From contig UQXT01000023.1 of NCBI GenBank assembly GCA_900545075.1, positions 1-24,731 of the forward strand: 24,731 nt of DNA. The letters run 5' to 3'. The notes under the pieces were generated by a model. It saw nothing but the letters and a program-made list of their open reading frames with translations. It was not told the DNA's origin and did no database searches. The position numbers and the translations under genes were made by a program. The DNA is from an uncultured Collinsella sp. (lineage in GTDB: Bacteria; Actinomycetota; Coriobacteriia; Coriobacteriales; Coriobacteriaceae). Position 1 is the first letter of the stretch. Each line of letters begins with the position of its first letter. Positions 13,866 through 21,434 of this stretch are shown piece by piece.

Positions 13866-14966
13866 ATGGCTGCAATTTTCAATAGCCCCAGCAAGTACAT
13901 CCAGGGTCCGGACGAGCTCGCCAAGCTCGGCTCCTATGTCGAGCCGCTCGGCGCTAAGGCCCTCGTCATCGTGACGCCTTCGGGCAAGAAGCGCGTCGGT
14001 GCCAAGATCGAGGGCGGCTTTGCCGAGGCTAAGGCCGAGCTGCTGTTTGAGGACTTTAACGGCGAGTGCTCCAAGGGCGAGGTCGATCGCCTGGTTGCGC
14101 TCGCTCGCGACAACGGTTGCGACATCATCGTCGGCGTCGGTGGCGGCAAGATCCTCGACACCGCGAAGGCCGTCGCCTATTACCTGGAGTCTCCGGTTAT
14201 CATTTGCCCCACCATTGCTTCGACCGATGCACCGTGCTCGGCACTTTCGGTGCTCTATACCGATGACGGCCAGTTCGACAAGTACCTCTTCCTTAAGGCG
14301 AACCCCAATATCGTCCTTATGGATACGACGGTTATCGCGGCGAGCCCGGTGCGCCTGACGGTTTCCGGTATGGGCGATGCGCTCGCAACCTATTTCGAGG
14401 CTCAGGCGACGCACGATGCCGACGGCGGCACCTGCGCCGGCGGCAAGGGCGGAATGGCCGGCCTGGCGCTCGCCAAGCTCTGCTACGAGACGCTTATGGC
14501 CGATGGCGTCAAGGCCAAGGTCGCGCTGGAGAAGGGCGCGCTGACGCCTGCCGTGGAGCACATCATCGAGGCCAATACGCTGCTCTCCGGCATTGGCTTT
14601 GAGAGTTCGGGCCTTGCTGCCGCTCATGCCATCCACAATGGTCTGACGATGCTGCCCGAGTGCCACAGCATGTATCACGGCGAGAAGGTCGCCTTCGGCA
14701 CCATCGTCCAGCTGGTACTCGAGGATGCCCCGACCGAGAAGCTCGAGGAAGTCTTGGGCTTCTGCATTGAGCTGGGTCTGCCGGTCACGATGAAGGAACT
14801 TGGCGTTGCCGAGGTTACGCGCGAGAAGGCCATGATTGTTGCCGAGGCCGCGTGCGCGCCCGAGGACACCATGTGCAACATGCCGTTTGAGGTGACGCCC
14901 GAGATGGTCGCAAACGCCATCCTGGGTGCCGACGCACTGGGCCACTACTATCTCATGGATGAGTAA
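13866..14966 (+). CDS. gldA: Glycerol dehydrogenase
   Basis: It oxidises glycerol to dihydroxyacetone with NAD+, or runs in reverse, in anaerobic glycerol metabolism. The 366-residue protein is full length for GldA. It has YIQGPDEL at the N-terminus, GVGGGKILDTAKA for NAD binding and PTIASTDAPCSALSVLY. Zinc ligands are D171 (GMGDALATYFEA), H254 (AHAIHNG) and H271 (MYHGEKVAFG), matching D173/H256/H274 of the Geobacillus enzyme. No strong Shine-Dalgarno sequence is visible, and the ATG is only 16 bp after a terminator, so expression presumably depends on read-through or on a promoter inside the 78-bp gap. Confidence 0.94.
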   Translation: MAAIFNSPSKYIQGPDELAKLGSYVEPLGAKALVIVTPSGKKRVGAKIEGGFAEAKAELLFEDFNGECSKGEVDRLVALARDNGCDIIVGVGGGKILDTAKAVAYYLESPVIICPTIASTDAPCSALSVLYTDDGQFDKYLFLKANPNIVLMDTTVIAASPVRLTVSGMGDALATYFEAQATHDADGGTCAGGKGGMAGLALAKLCYETLMADGVKAKVALEKGALTPAVEHIIEANTLLSGIGFESSGLAAAHAIHNGLTMLPECHSMYHGEKVAFGTIVQLVLEDAPTEKLEEVLGFCIELGLPVTMKELGVAEVTREKAMIVAEAACAPEDTMCNMPFEVTPEMVANAILGADALGHYYLMDE

Positions 14967-14980
14967 ATCGAGCTAAGGAA

Positions 14981-15014
14981 GGGGCAAAGCCAGCAGATGG
15001 CTTTGCCCCTTTTT
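14981..15014 (+). terminator. Terminator after gldA
   Basis: GGGGCAAAGCCA (14981-14992) pairs perfectly with TGGCTTTGCCCC (14998-15009), with a 5-nt loop and TTTTT to 15014. It is a 12-bp intrinsic terminator. Confidence 0.92.
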
Positions 15015-15019
15015 GCTAT

Positions 15020-15048
15020 GGTGCAAAGGGGTCAGGTTACTTTGCACC
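15020..15048. repeat. REP-like hairpin (GGGTCAGGTTA loop)
   Basis: GGTGCAAAG (15020-15028) and CTTTGCACC (15040-15048) flank the 11-nt loop GGGTCAGGTTA. Stem ends (CAAAG/CTTTG) and loop pattern GGG-CAGG match the hairpin at 7667-7703, so both are members of one dispersed family. It sits between the gldA terminator and the second dehydrogenase. Confidence 0.75.
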
Positions 15049-15079
15049 AATCGTTGTTTGATGAAGGGCGGATTCTCGT

Positions 15080-16147
15080 ATGGCGCTTCCTATGGTTTAC
15101 GGCGGTCCCGGCCGGTATGTTCAGGGGCCGGGCGAGCTTTCGCGTCAGGGCAGGTATTTGTCATGGTTGGGCTGCGCTGCCTATGTCTTGTTTGACCAGG
15201 GCACCGAGGATCGGCTGTGCAGGCAGATTGTCGATGGATTTCTGGATGAAGATCTAAGCGAGCCGTTCTTTAAGATTTACAACGGTCCGTGTACGGAAGA
15301 GGCCGTTGTCGAAATGGCTAAGGAAGCCCAGGCTGAGTATTGCGACATGGTGGTGGGTATTGGCGGCGGCAAGATGCTCGATATCGCCAAGGCCGTTGCG
15401 TTTTATGCCGAGTTGCCGTTGTGCGTATGCCCCACGGCGGCTTCGATGGATGGTCCGTGCAGCGCGATTTCGGTGCTGTATCACGAGGATGGGTCGTTCG
15501 ACCGCTACCTGATGCTCGAGAAGAATCCAGACCTGGTCGTGGTCGATACCAACGTGGTTGCGGCGGCCCCACTGCGTATGACGGTCGCTGGCATGGGCGA
15601 CGCGCTGGCAACGTACTTCGAGGCACGTTCGTGCGCCGCGGCGCATGGCGCCAACGAGCACGGTGGCGCGCCGGGACACTTGGCCCTGGTCGCGGCACGT
15701 GCCTGCTACGACACGCTCATGGAGTGCGGCGTCGCTGCCAAGCGCGATCTCAAGAAGGGGCGTATATCGCCGGCGGTTGAGCGTCTGATCGAGTGCAATA
15801 TTCTGCTCTCGGGCGTCGGCTTTGAGAGCGGTGGCTTGGCGTTGGCGCATGCCATCGCCAACGGGTTGACGATTCTGCCCGAGTGCAAGGCAATGCATGG
15901 CGAGGCCGTGGCATTTGGCCTGGTGGTGCAGCTGCGCCTGGAGCGTGCGCCCGAGCTTGATCAGGTGCTCGAGTTTTGCCAGCGCGTTGGTCTGCCGACG
16001 ACGCTCGAGGAGCTGGGCCTTGGCGGGATTTCCGATGCCGACCTGCAGGGTGTTGCAAATGCGGTCTTTAGAAACGAGCGTAATATGGCCAACGAGCAGG
16101 CCAAGGTGACCAAACAGAAGCTCGTGCAGCTCATGTGCGAGGCATAG
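15080..16147 (+). CDS. Glycerol dehydrogenase-like protein, diverged gldA paralog
   Basis: The 355-residue protein is clearly homologous to the preceding GldA throughout: GRYVQGPGEL, GIGGGKMLDIAKA, PTAASMDGPCSAISVLY. It keeps the metal ligands D174 (GMGDALATYFEA), H257 (AHAIANG) and H273 (AMHGEAVAFG). It has lost the second His of HAIHNG (Ala at 260), has a short, altered N-terminal Rossmann segment, and lacks the usual C-terminal ADALG-type helix. The substrate may therefore differ from glycerol. GAAGGG precedes the ATG by 12 nt. A terminator and a REP-like hairpin separate it from gldA, so it is likely a separate transcription unit despite the tandem origin. Confidence 0.85.
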   Translation: MALPMVYGGPGRYVQGPGELSRQGRYLSWLGCAAYVLFDQGTEDRLCRQIVDGFLDEDLSEPFFKIYNGPCTEEAVVEMAKEAQAEYCDMVVGIGGGKMLDIAKAVAFYAELPLCVCPTAASMDGPCSAISVLYHEDGSFDRYLMLEKNPDLVVVDTNVVAAAPLRMTVAGMGDALATYFEARSCAAAHGANEHGGAPGHLALVAARACYDTLMECGVAAKRDLKKGRISPAVERLIECNILLSGVGFESGGLALAHAIANGLTILPECKAMHGEAVAFGLVVQLRLERAPELDQVLEFCQRVGLPTTLEELGLGGISDADLQGVANAVFRNERNMANEQAKVTKQKLVQLMCEA

Positions 16148-16297
16148 CTTGGCGCTTGATTGACCTTGTGCAATCGAGGCGGCGATAGGCATAGGCTATT
16201 TGCCGCAAAGATGCGCCGCGTGTAATTTGCCCGAGGCGTGGGCCGATGGCGTATCATTATCTCTTGCTTGTTTGCACTGCTCAGGGAGGGGCCGCGC

Positions 16298-17551
16298 ATG
16301 GCGCAGGAACACGATCTGTTTGATGACATTATCGAGATCAGCAAGGGTTTCGACTTTCTTAAAAACCCGCTTGGCGGTGTGACCGATGCACTCGATCCGT
16401 CGGCGCCGCAGTGGAATCCTGCCGACTACAAGGAGCGTCCGCGCGGCAACACCATTCCATGCCTGACCTGCAAAAACGAAAAGAGCGGCTGCACCGCGTG
16501 CATGGACGTGTGCCCGGTCAACGCTATCGAGGTCGAGGAAGACGCCATCGAGATTCTCGACTCCTGTCGCAAGTGCGGCCTGTGTGCCGCTGCCTGTCCG
16601 ACCGAGGCAATCATCTCGCCGCGTCTGGCGCCCAAAAACCTGTATGACGATATCGTCTCTGCTGCTACGAGCCACGAGACCGCCTACGTCACCTGTACGC
16701 GCGCCCTCAAGCGCATGCCGCGCGAAAACGAGGTCGTCGTTGCCTGCGTGGGCGATATTACGGCAGAGACTTGGTTTTCGGTGCTGGCCGACTATCCCAA
16801 CGTGAGTGTGTACCTGCCGCTGGGTGTGTGCGATAAATGCCGCAACACCGGCGGTGAGGATATTCTGGGCGAGGCGATTGCGAAGGCCGAGGAGTGGTCC
16901 GGCACGGGTATGGGCCTGGAGGTCGACCCCAAGAGCCTCAAGTGCCATAAGCTTCGCGAGTACGAGCGCAAGGAGTACATGGAAAAGATCGCCCGCACCA
17001 CGGGCCTGACGGTGACCAAGCTCAATCCGGCGACGGCGGCGCTGGCCTCGGTGACGCAAAAGCTCAAGGCCCATCGCCATCAGATTACCCAGCTGGAGCG
17101 CACGCTCAACACCATGTGCGGCACCACGACGACCAAGCGTCGCCGTTCGCTCACGCACGGGCGCCAACTGGTGCTCTCGACGTTGCAAAACCACCCCGAG
17201 CTTGCCCAGAACATGCAGGTGAGCACGCCGGAGTGCGATTTTGACAAGTGTACGTCGTGCGGCGAGTGCGTCAACGTGTGCCCCACGTTTGCCTGCGATT
17301 TGGTGGGAAGCGGTCGCTTTGCACTGGAGTCCACATATTGCCTAGGCTGCGGAGCCTGCGTCAAGGTGTGCCCCGAGCATGCGCTTAAGTTGGTTGAGCA
17401 TGATGCATCCAACCTGGTCGTCGTCGATCCCGAGGCCGAGGAAAAGGCCGCCCAGAAGGCTAAGGCCCACGAAGAAGCCCAGAAGGTCAAGGCCGAAGCA
17501 AAGGAAAAGCTCAACAAGATGCTCGACCAGGTGGAAAAGCTCGCAGACTAG
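16298..17551 (+). CDS. Ferredoxin-type protein with four predicted [4Fe-4S] clusters
   Basis: The 417-residue soluble protein probably carries electrons between redox partners in the cytoplasm. There are two N-terminal clusters (C58/C65/C68/C72 with an extra C55; C90/C93/C96/C100, both ending in CP) and two near the C-terminus (CTSCGECVNVCP at 318-329; CLGCGACVKVCP at 348-359). A middle domain (about 130-310) contains C133, C150, C178 and C181 and no obvious flavin site. The protein ends in a charged Ala/Lys/Glu helix (378-417). Start at 16298 follows GGGAGGGG; an upstream in-frame ATG lacks this. No dehydrogenase or hydrogenase partner is adjacent, so its redox partner is unknown. Confidence 0.83.
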   Translation: MAQEHDLFDDIIEISKGFDFLKNPLGGVTDALDPSAPQWNPADYKERPRGNTIPCLTCKNEKSGCTACMDVCPVNAIEVEEDAIEILDSCRKCGLCAAACPTEAIISPRLAPKNLYDDIVSAATSHETAYVTCTRALKRMPRENEVVVACVGDITAETWFSVLADYPNVSVYLPLGVCDKCRNTGGEDILGEAIAKAEEWSGTGMGLEVDPKSLKCHKLREYERKEYMEKIARTTGLTVTKLNPATAALASVTQKLKAHRHQITQLERTLNTMCGTTTTKRRRSLTHGRQLVLSTLQNHPELAQNMQVSTPECDFDKCTSCGECVNVCPTFACDLVGSGRFALESTYCLGCGACVKVCPEHALKLVEHDASNLVVVDPEAEEKAAQKAKAHEEAQKVKAEAKEKLNKMLDQVEKLAD

Positions 17552-17665
17552 TCAGCGATTCCTATCTCTGCTTCATTCGTGCCGCTGCGGTGTCCGGATT
17601 CGCCCGGATGCTGCGGCGGCGCTATACTTATGCAGTTTGAAATACTTGTACCAAAAGGAGCTGTC

Positions 17666-18742
17666 GTGTCCCTTTCCATCGGTATCGTGGGCCTGCCCAA
17701 CGTGGGCAAGTCGACGCTGTTCACCGCGCTTACCAAAAAGACCGGCCTTGCCGCCAACTACCCGTTTGCCACGATCGACCCCAACGTGGGTATCGTTGAC
17801 GTGCCCGATAGCCGCCTGCAAAAGCTCGCCGACATTGTCAACCCGGGCCGCATTGTGCCGGCGACGGTCGAGTTCGTCGACATCGCAGGCCTGGTGAAGG
17901 GCGCCAACGAGGGCGAGGGCCTGGGCAACCAGTTCCTGGCCAACATCCGCGAGACCGATGCCATCTGCGAGGTCGTGCGCTACTTTAAGGACCCCAACGT
18001 CATGCGTGAGGTGGGCCGCACGGGCGAGTTCGTCGACCCCGCCGGTGACGCCGATACCATCATGACCGAGCTCATCCTGGCCGACATGGGCACGCTCGAA
18101 AAACAGCTGCCCAAGCTCGAGAAGGAGGCCAAGCGCGACAAGGAGCTCATGCCCAAGTTCGAGGTCGCCAAGCGTCTGCTTGCCTGGCTCAACGAGGGCA
18201 AGCGCGCCGCATCCATGGAGATGACCGACGAGGAGCGTGCTGCTGCCAAGGGCCTGTTCCTGCTCACTATGAAGCCCATCCTGTATGTTGCCAACGTGGA
18301 CGAGGATATGCTCAACGACGATCTGGCGCCCATCGATGGCGTCAAGCCGTTGCCCATCTGCGCCAAGATCGAGGCCGAGCTTTCCGAGCTCGATCCCGAG
18401 GACGCTGCCGACTACCTGGAGAGCCTGGGCCTGGAACAGCCCGGCCTGGACGTGCTCGCTCAGGCTGCCTACAAGCTGCTCGGCCTGCAGTCGTTCTTTA
18501 CGGCCGGCGAGATGGAGGTCAAGGCCTGGACGGTTCGCCAGGGCGCGACCGCTCCGCAGGCCGCCGGTGTCATCCACACCGACTTTGAGCGCGGCTTTAT
18601 TAAGGCCGAGGTCATTGGCTACGACGACTACATCGAGCTCGGCGGCGAGCAGGGCGCCAAGGCCGCCGGCAAGCTGCGTATTGAGGGCAAGGACTATGTC
18701 ATGGCCGATGGCGACGTCGTGCACTTCCGCTTTAACGTGTAA
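17666..18742 (+). CDS. ychF: Ribosome-associated P-loop ATPase/GTPase YchF (OLA1 family)
   Basis: It is a translation-factor-class nucleotide hydrolase that binds ribosomes and acts in stress responses. The 358-residue protein (usual length about 363) starts at a GTG with AAAAGGAG 5 bp upstream. It shows G1 GLPNVGKST (9-17), G3 DIAGLVKGANEGEGLGNQFL and the unusual G4-position NVDE, which in this family goes with ATP preference over GTP. The central coiled coil is LEKQLPKLEKEAKRDKEL and the C-terminal TGS domain is FFTAGEMEVKAWTVRQGATAPQAAGVIHTDFERGFIKAEV. TATACT at 17623-17628 may be its -10. Confidence 0.95.
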   Translation: MSLSIGIVGLPNVGKSTLFTALTKKTGLAANYPFATIDPNVGIVDVPDSRLQKLADIVNPGRIVPATVEFVDIAGLVKGANEGEGLGNQFLANIRETDAICEVVRYFKDPNVMREVGRTGEFVDPAGDADTIMTELILADMGTLEKQLPKLEKEAKRDKELMPKFEVAKRLLAWLNEGKRAASMEMTDEERAAAKGLFLLTMKPILYVANVDEDMLNDDLAPIDGVKPLPICAKIEAELSELDPEDAADYLESLGLEQPGLDVLAQAAYKLLGLQSFFTAGEMEVKAWTVRQGATAPQAAGVIHTDFERGFIKAEVIGYDDYIELGGEQGAKAAGKLRIEGKDYVMADGDVVHFRFNV

Positions 18743-18753
18743 GGACGACGCAC

Positions 18754-19137
18754 ATGTTTAAATATGGCAAAAAAGCCGGCTACATGGGCATCGCGCTGCT
18801 GGTGCTTGCAGTGCTTCCGCTGGTGGTAGCGGCGTTTGTGATCCCCAACATTGGTCCCGAGGTGGCAACGAAGTTTAATGCTGCCGGCGAGGTGACGCGC
18901 TGGGGCAAGAGCTACGAGTTGCTGGCACTGCCGGTGCTCAACCTGCTGCTGGGCGTGGCGACGTACTTTACGGCGGGACGCCAGGCAAAGAACAACGGGG
19001 ACTCCGCTGTGATGGCACGTCTTGCGTGCGAGCGCTACCTGCGTAACGGCTGCATCACGGGCGTGTTCCTCAACGTAATCAACGTCTACTTTATGTATTC
19101 GGCGATTACCGGAACGGGCTTTGGCTTTGGTTTCTAG
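18754..19137 (+). CDS. DUF1648-type small membrane protein
   Basis: The 127-residue protein has three hydrophobic helices (about 11-30, 54-74 and 98-118). The first loop, IPNIGPEVATKFNAAGEVTRWGKS, has the pattern of DUF1648 domains found in SdpI-like and related membrane proteins ('P..i..hfn..Ge...w.sk'). It is shorter than SdpI, which has six helices. It starts 11 bp after the ychF stop and is likely co-transcribed. Function unknown; in SdpI the related domain belongs to an immunity/signal protein. That parallel is weak evidence for function here. The gene converges with the HAD-like gene, whose end is 9 bp away. Confidence 0.75.
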   Translation: MFKYGKKAGYMGIALLVLAVLPLVVAAFVIPNIGPEVATKFNAAGEVTRWGKSYELLALPVLNLLLGVATYFTAGRQAKNNGDSAVMARLACERYLRNGCITGVFLNVINVYFMYSAITGTGFGFGF

Positions 19138-19146
19138 CTTGTCCTT

Positions 19147-19536
19147 TTAGGCAACGAGCCTGCACGCATATTCAATGGCTGCTGCGAGGCCGCCGCTCGA
19201 TCGTGGTTTAAAGACCATGTCGGCGGCGGCCTCGTTTTCGTATCCGGCGCCACGGAGGCAGAGCGCGATACCGGCTTCCAAGAGAAGGGGCAGGCCACGC
19301 TGGCTGGTTGCTATTACTACGGCCTGGTCAAGGGCGCAGCCATACGCCTGACATTGAGCGGCGAGCTCGCCTCTCGCCGGGTCGGGGAGCAGTGCGGTTG
19401 CAACACGGCTCGATAGCAGCGTAAAGGCTGTGCGTTCGTCCGGGGAAAGGCATTCGGCCTCAACGACGACAAGCTTGGGTTGCGCGCCGTCTGCGCAACG
19501 TGATTTCTGACGCATGCAAATCGAGCAAGCCGACAT
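19147..19536 (-). CDS. Degenerate HAD-like protein with N-terminal Cys motif
   Basis: The 129-residue protein starts at MSACSICMRQKSRC (19536) with GGAG upstream. Its second half (GCALDQAVVIATSQRGLPLLLEAGIALCLRGAGYENEAAADMVFKPRSSGGLAAAIEYACR) resembles the C-terminal part of Cof-type HAD phosphatases. Where those have the Mg-binding GD..ND motif, this has ATSQRG, so the catalytic acid is missing. The N-terminal nucleophile domain is replaced by a short Cys-containing segment (C4, C7, C13). It is therefore probably non-catalytic, a binding or regulatory relic. It diverges from an XRE gene across a perfect palindrome. The HAD relation is inferred by eye. Confidence 0.6.
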   Translation of the reverse strand: MSACSICMRQKSRCADGAQPKLVVVEAECLSPDERTAFTLLSSRVATALLPDPARGELAAQCQAYGCALDQAVVIATSQRGLPLLLEAGIALCLRGAGYENEAAADMVFKPRSSGGLAAAIEYACRLVA

Positions 19537-19558
19537 AGAAAACTCCTGTATATTCGGC

Positions 19559-19584
19559 AAAACGTAAACTATAGTTTACGTTTT
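19559..19584. promoter_or_regulatory. Perfect 26-bp palindromic operator
   Basis: AAAACGTAAACTA (19559-19571) is followed at once by its exact reverse complement (19572-19584). The centre contains TATAGT readable as a -10 on both strands. It lies between the divergent HAD-like and XRE genes and is the likely binding site of the XRE protein, controlling both. Confidence 0.72.
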
Positions 19585-19612
19585 TGTTTTGCCCCATTTC
19601 AAACTCGTCTGC

Positions 19613-19831
19613 ATGAATGAGCATGCGAAACAGATTCTTGGCGAGCGAGTTGAGCGGACGCGCAAGGCCCTTGGTATCTCCAAGGTTGATTTTTGTGTGG
19701 CGACAGGAATCAGCCGACCCTACCTCGACCGAATCGAAGATGGGACGGCAAATTTCACGCTCAAGGTTCTATTTAAGATCGCACCCGCACTCGGCATGAC
19801 GGTGTCAGAACTTCTCGAGGGTATCGAATAG
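19613..19831 (+). CDS. Small XRE-family HTH regulator
   Basis: The product has 72 residues from the ATG at 19613 (MNEHAKQILGERVERTRKALG). The HTH is ALGISKVDFCVATGISRPYLDRIEDGTANFTLKVLFKIAPALGMTVSELLEGIE. It has no additional domain. A TTG at 19589 would extend it by eight residues but has no better ribosome binding site; neither start has a clear one. It is divergent from the HAD-like gene with the 26-bp palindrome between, consistent with autoregulation. Confidence 0.8.
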   Translation: MNEHAKQILGERVERTRKALGISKVDFCVATGISRPYLDRIEDGTANFTLKVLFKIAPALGMTVSELLEGIE

Positions 19832-19866
19832 GGCGTTCCCCCGCTGTATTTGACGCTCTTTGGGCG

Positions 19867-20110
19867 GGTCCCCCTGGTTGCGATGTGCAAAATCGCGAGT
19901 ATTCAGCACCAGTTCGGCCGTAGATGGTAGCTCGAGCGGCTGGCTTTGCCTTTTTGACAGTAGTTAATCCACACGCTTAATAAAAATGTGGAATAAATAT
20001 TTACTAGACGGCCTCTTCGCCCTAAAAGTTCGTCTAACAATCGGCCGATTCTATGTCTCCGGCGGAGAAATTGCAGAATACTCCGATTTTTGCACGGCCC
20101 GAGGGGGACC
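19867..20110. repeat. MITE-like element with about 40-bp terminal inverted repeats
   Basis: The left arm (19867-19908) and the reverse complement of the right arm (20072-20110) share GGTCCCCCT, then GTGCAAAA, TCG, GAGTATTC and GCA in the same order; about three quarters of positions agree. The 160-bp interior is AT-richer, contains the palindrome AATCGGCCGATT (20039-20050) and has no credible gene. No clear target-site duplication is seen. It fills the 320-bp gap between the XRE gene and the end of ansA. Confidence 0.6.
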
Positions 20111-20152
20111 ACCTGTTGTTTGAGGCTGCGATAAGTGGAACTGCCTTAGGGA

Positions 20153-21166
20153 TTACGCCATCGGGATGCGGTCGTGGTTGACTTGGCTGTAGAACAGGCG
20201 CTGAATCTCGGCGGCATCGCGTGACTGGCCGAGTGCCCACATGGTCTTGGCCACGAGCGTCTCGGTGGTCATGTCGTCGCCGCGCAGAATGCCCGGATGA
20301 TCGGCGTAAGCACGGCCGACCTCATAAACGCCCAGATCGAGGCCCTCTTCGGGGACCTGCGTGGTCATAACGACGGTGCGACCCGAATCGACCCAGCGGA
20401 AAATTGCCTCTTGGAACGACTCGCCCGACTCGCCAAACTCGGGGATACCGCCAATGCCAAAGGTCTCCAGAATCACGGCGTCGTAGCTATTGGCAAGGGC
20501 GTCGAGGATGCCCGGGTTTACGCCGGGCGTAAGCTTGAGTACAAATACGCGCGGGTCGATGCTGTCGTAGAAACGCACCGGGTTTTCGCCCTGATGCGTG
20601 CCGTGAAGCCCGTTGCGCACAATGCGGTCGTTGCGGATGTAGGCAATGGGCGGATAGTTGACGCTAATGAACGCGTTAAAGCTCATGGTGCGCTGTTTGC
20701 GGGCGCGCGTGCCGGCAATGGCAACGCCGCCAAACACGATCGAGACGTCGTGCGAGTGCTCGTCGAGCGCATAGAGCAGGCTCTGGTACAGGTTGAGCTT
20801 GGCGTCGGTAAAGGGATTGCCCATGGGCTTTTGCGAGCCGGTGAGCACGATGGGCTTGGGGCTGTCCTGAATCAGGTAGGAAAGCGCTGCTGCGGTGTAG
20901 CTCATGGTGTCGGTGCCGTGCAGGACTACGAAGCCGTCGTGGTCGGCATAACCCTCGACGATGACGTCGCGGATACGCATCCAGTCACTCGGGCGCATGT
21001 TGGTGCTGTCGATGTTCATGGGCTGCACGACGTCGAGCTCGCAGAGGCCCGAGATCTCGGGGACGCTCTGGGCGAGCTCCTCACCGGTCAGGGCGGGGGA
21101 GAGGCCGTTGCCGTCCTCGGTCGATGCGATGGTGCCGCCCGTGGCGATGAGAAGGATGCGCTTCAT
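20153..21166 (-). CDS. ansA: Type I L-asparaginase
   Basis: It hydrolyses L-asparagine to aspartate and ammonia. The 337-residue protein has TGGTIAST with nucleophile T12, LHGTDTM with T85-D86 (second catalytic motif), and LTGSQKPM with the catalytic Lys (K113). It lacks a signal peptide, so it is a cytoplasmic type I enzyme. Start at 21166 (MKRILLIATGG) has AGGAA upstream; an in-frame Met 24 codons earlier adds an unsupported tail. It is transcribed divergently from guaA across 268 bp and appears monocistronic. Confidence 0.93.
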   Translation of the reverse strand: MKRILLIATGGTIASTEDGNGLSPALTGEELAQSVPEISGLCELDVVQPMNIDSTNMRPSDWMRIRDVIVEGYADHDGFVVLHGTDTMSYTAAALSYLIQDSPKPIVLTGSQKPMGNPFTDAKLNLYQSLLYALDEHSHDVSIVFGGVAIAGTRARKQRTMSFNAFISVNYPPIAYIRNDRIVRNGLHGTHQGENPVRFYDSIDPRVFVLKLTPGVNPGILDALANSYDAVILETFGIGGIPEFGESGESFQEAIFRWVDSGRTVVMTTQVPEEGLDLGVYEVGRAYADHPGILRGDDMTTETLVAKTMWALGQSRDAAEIQRLFYSQVNHDRIPMA

Positions 21167-21434
21167 GCTGGTATTCCTATCGTATTTGCCGCCGCGAGGG
21201 CGGAGTCGTTCGGCAGTATTGTGGCACAGGGCGTCCAATGTTCAAACGTATTACATCATCTGTGACGTTTAGTAACATTTCAATCGCCACCAAAAAAGGC
21301 CCAGGTCGTGCGTTTGCCGTGCGCTGATGGCTGCGAGGGACGAGAAACCCCATATAAACGTGTACACTATGGGAGTTATTTTCGTTCATTCACGCGGGTG
21401 GGCACCGGCTCCCCGCCAACAAGAGGGGGAAACC
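21167..21434. other. ansA-guaA divergent intergenic region
   Basis: No gene is visible. On the minus strand TTGAAC and ACAATA at 17-bp spacing (about 21220-21245) could be the ansA promoter. On the plus side TACACT lies near 21362 and AGAGGGGG precedes guaA. I find no purine or guanidine riboswitch signature in the guaA leader. Confidence 0.35.

Noticed and set aside
17581..17621. GC-rich imperfect hairpin between the ferredoxin gene and ychF
   Set aside because: The arms pair only with several mismatches and no T-run follows, so I do not call a terminator.
12357..18724. Large minus-strand frames (378, 361, 312, 332 and 383 codons) under the dehydrogenase-ychF run
   Set aside because: Each mirrors a well-recognised plus-strand gene and has the composition of a reverse-complement shadow.
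19903..20112. 69-codon minus-strand frame
   Set aside because: Falls entirely within the MITE-like element and has no ribosome binding site.
21300..21434. Riboswitch in the guaA leader
   Set aside because: I could not find the conserved loops of purine-type aptamers; hairpins there are weak.
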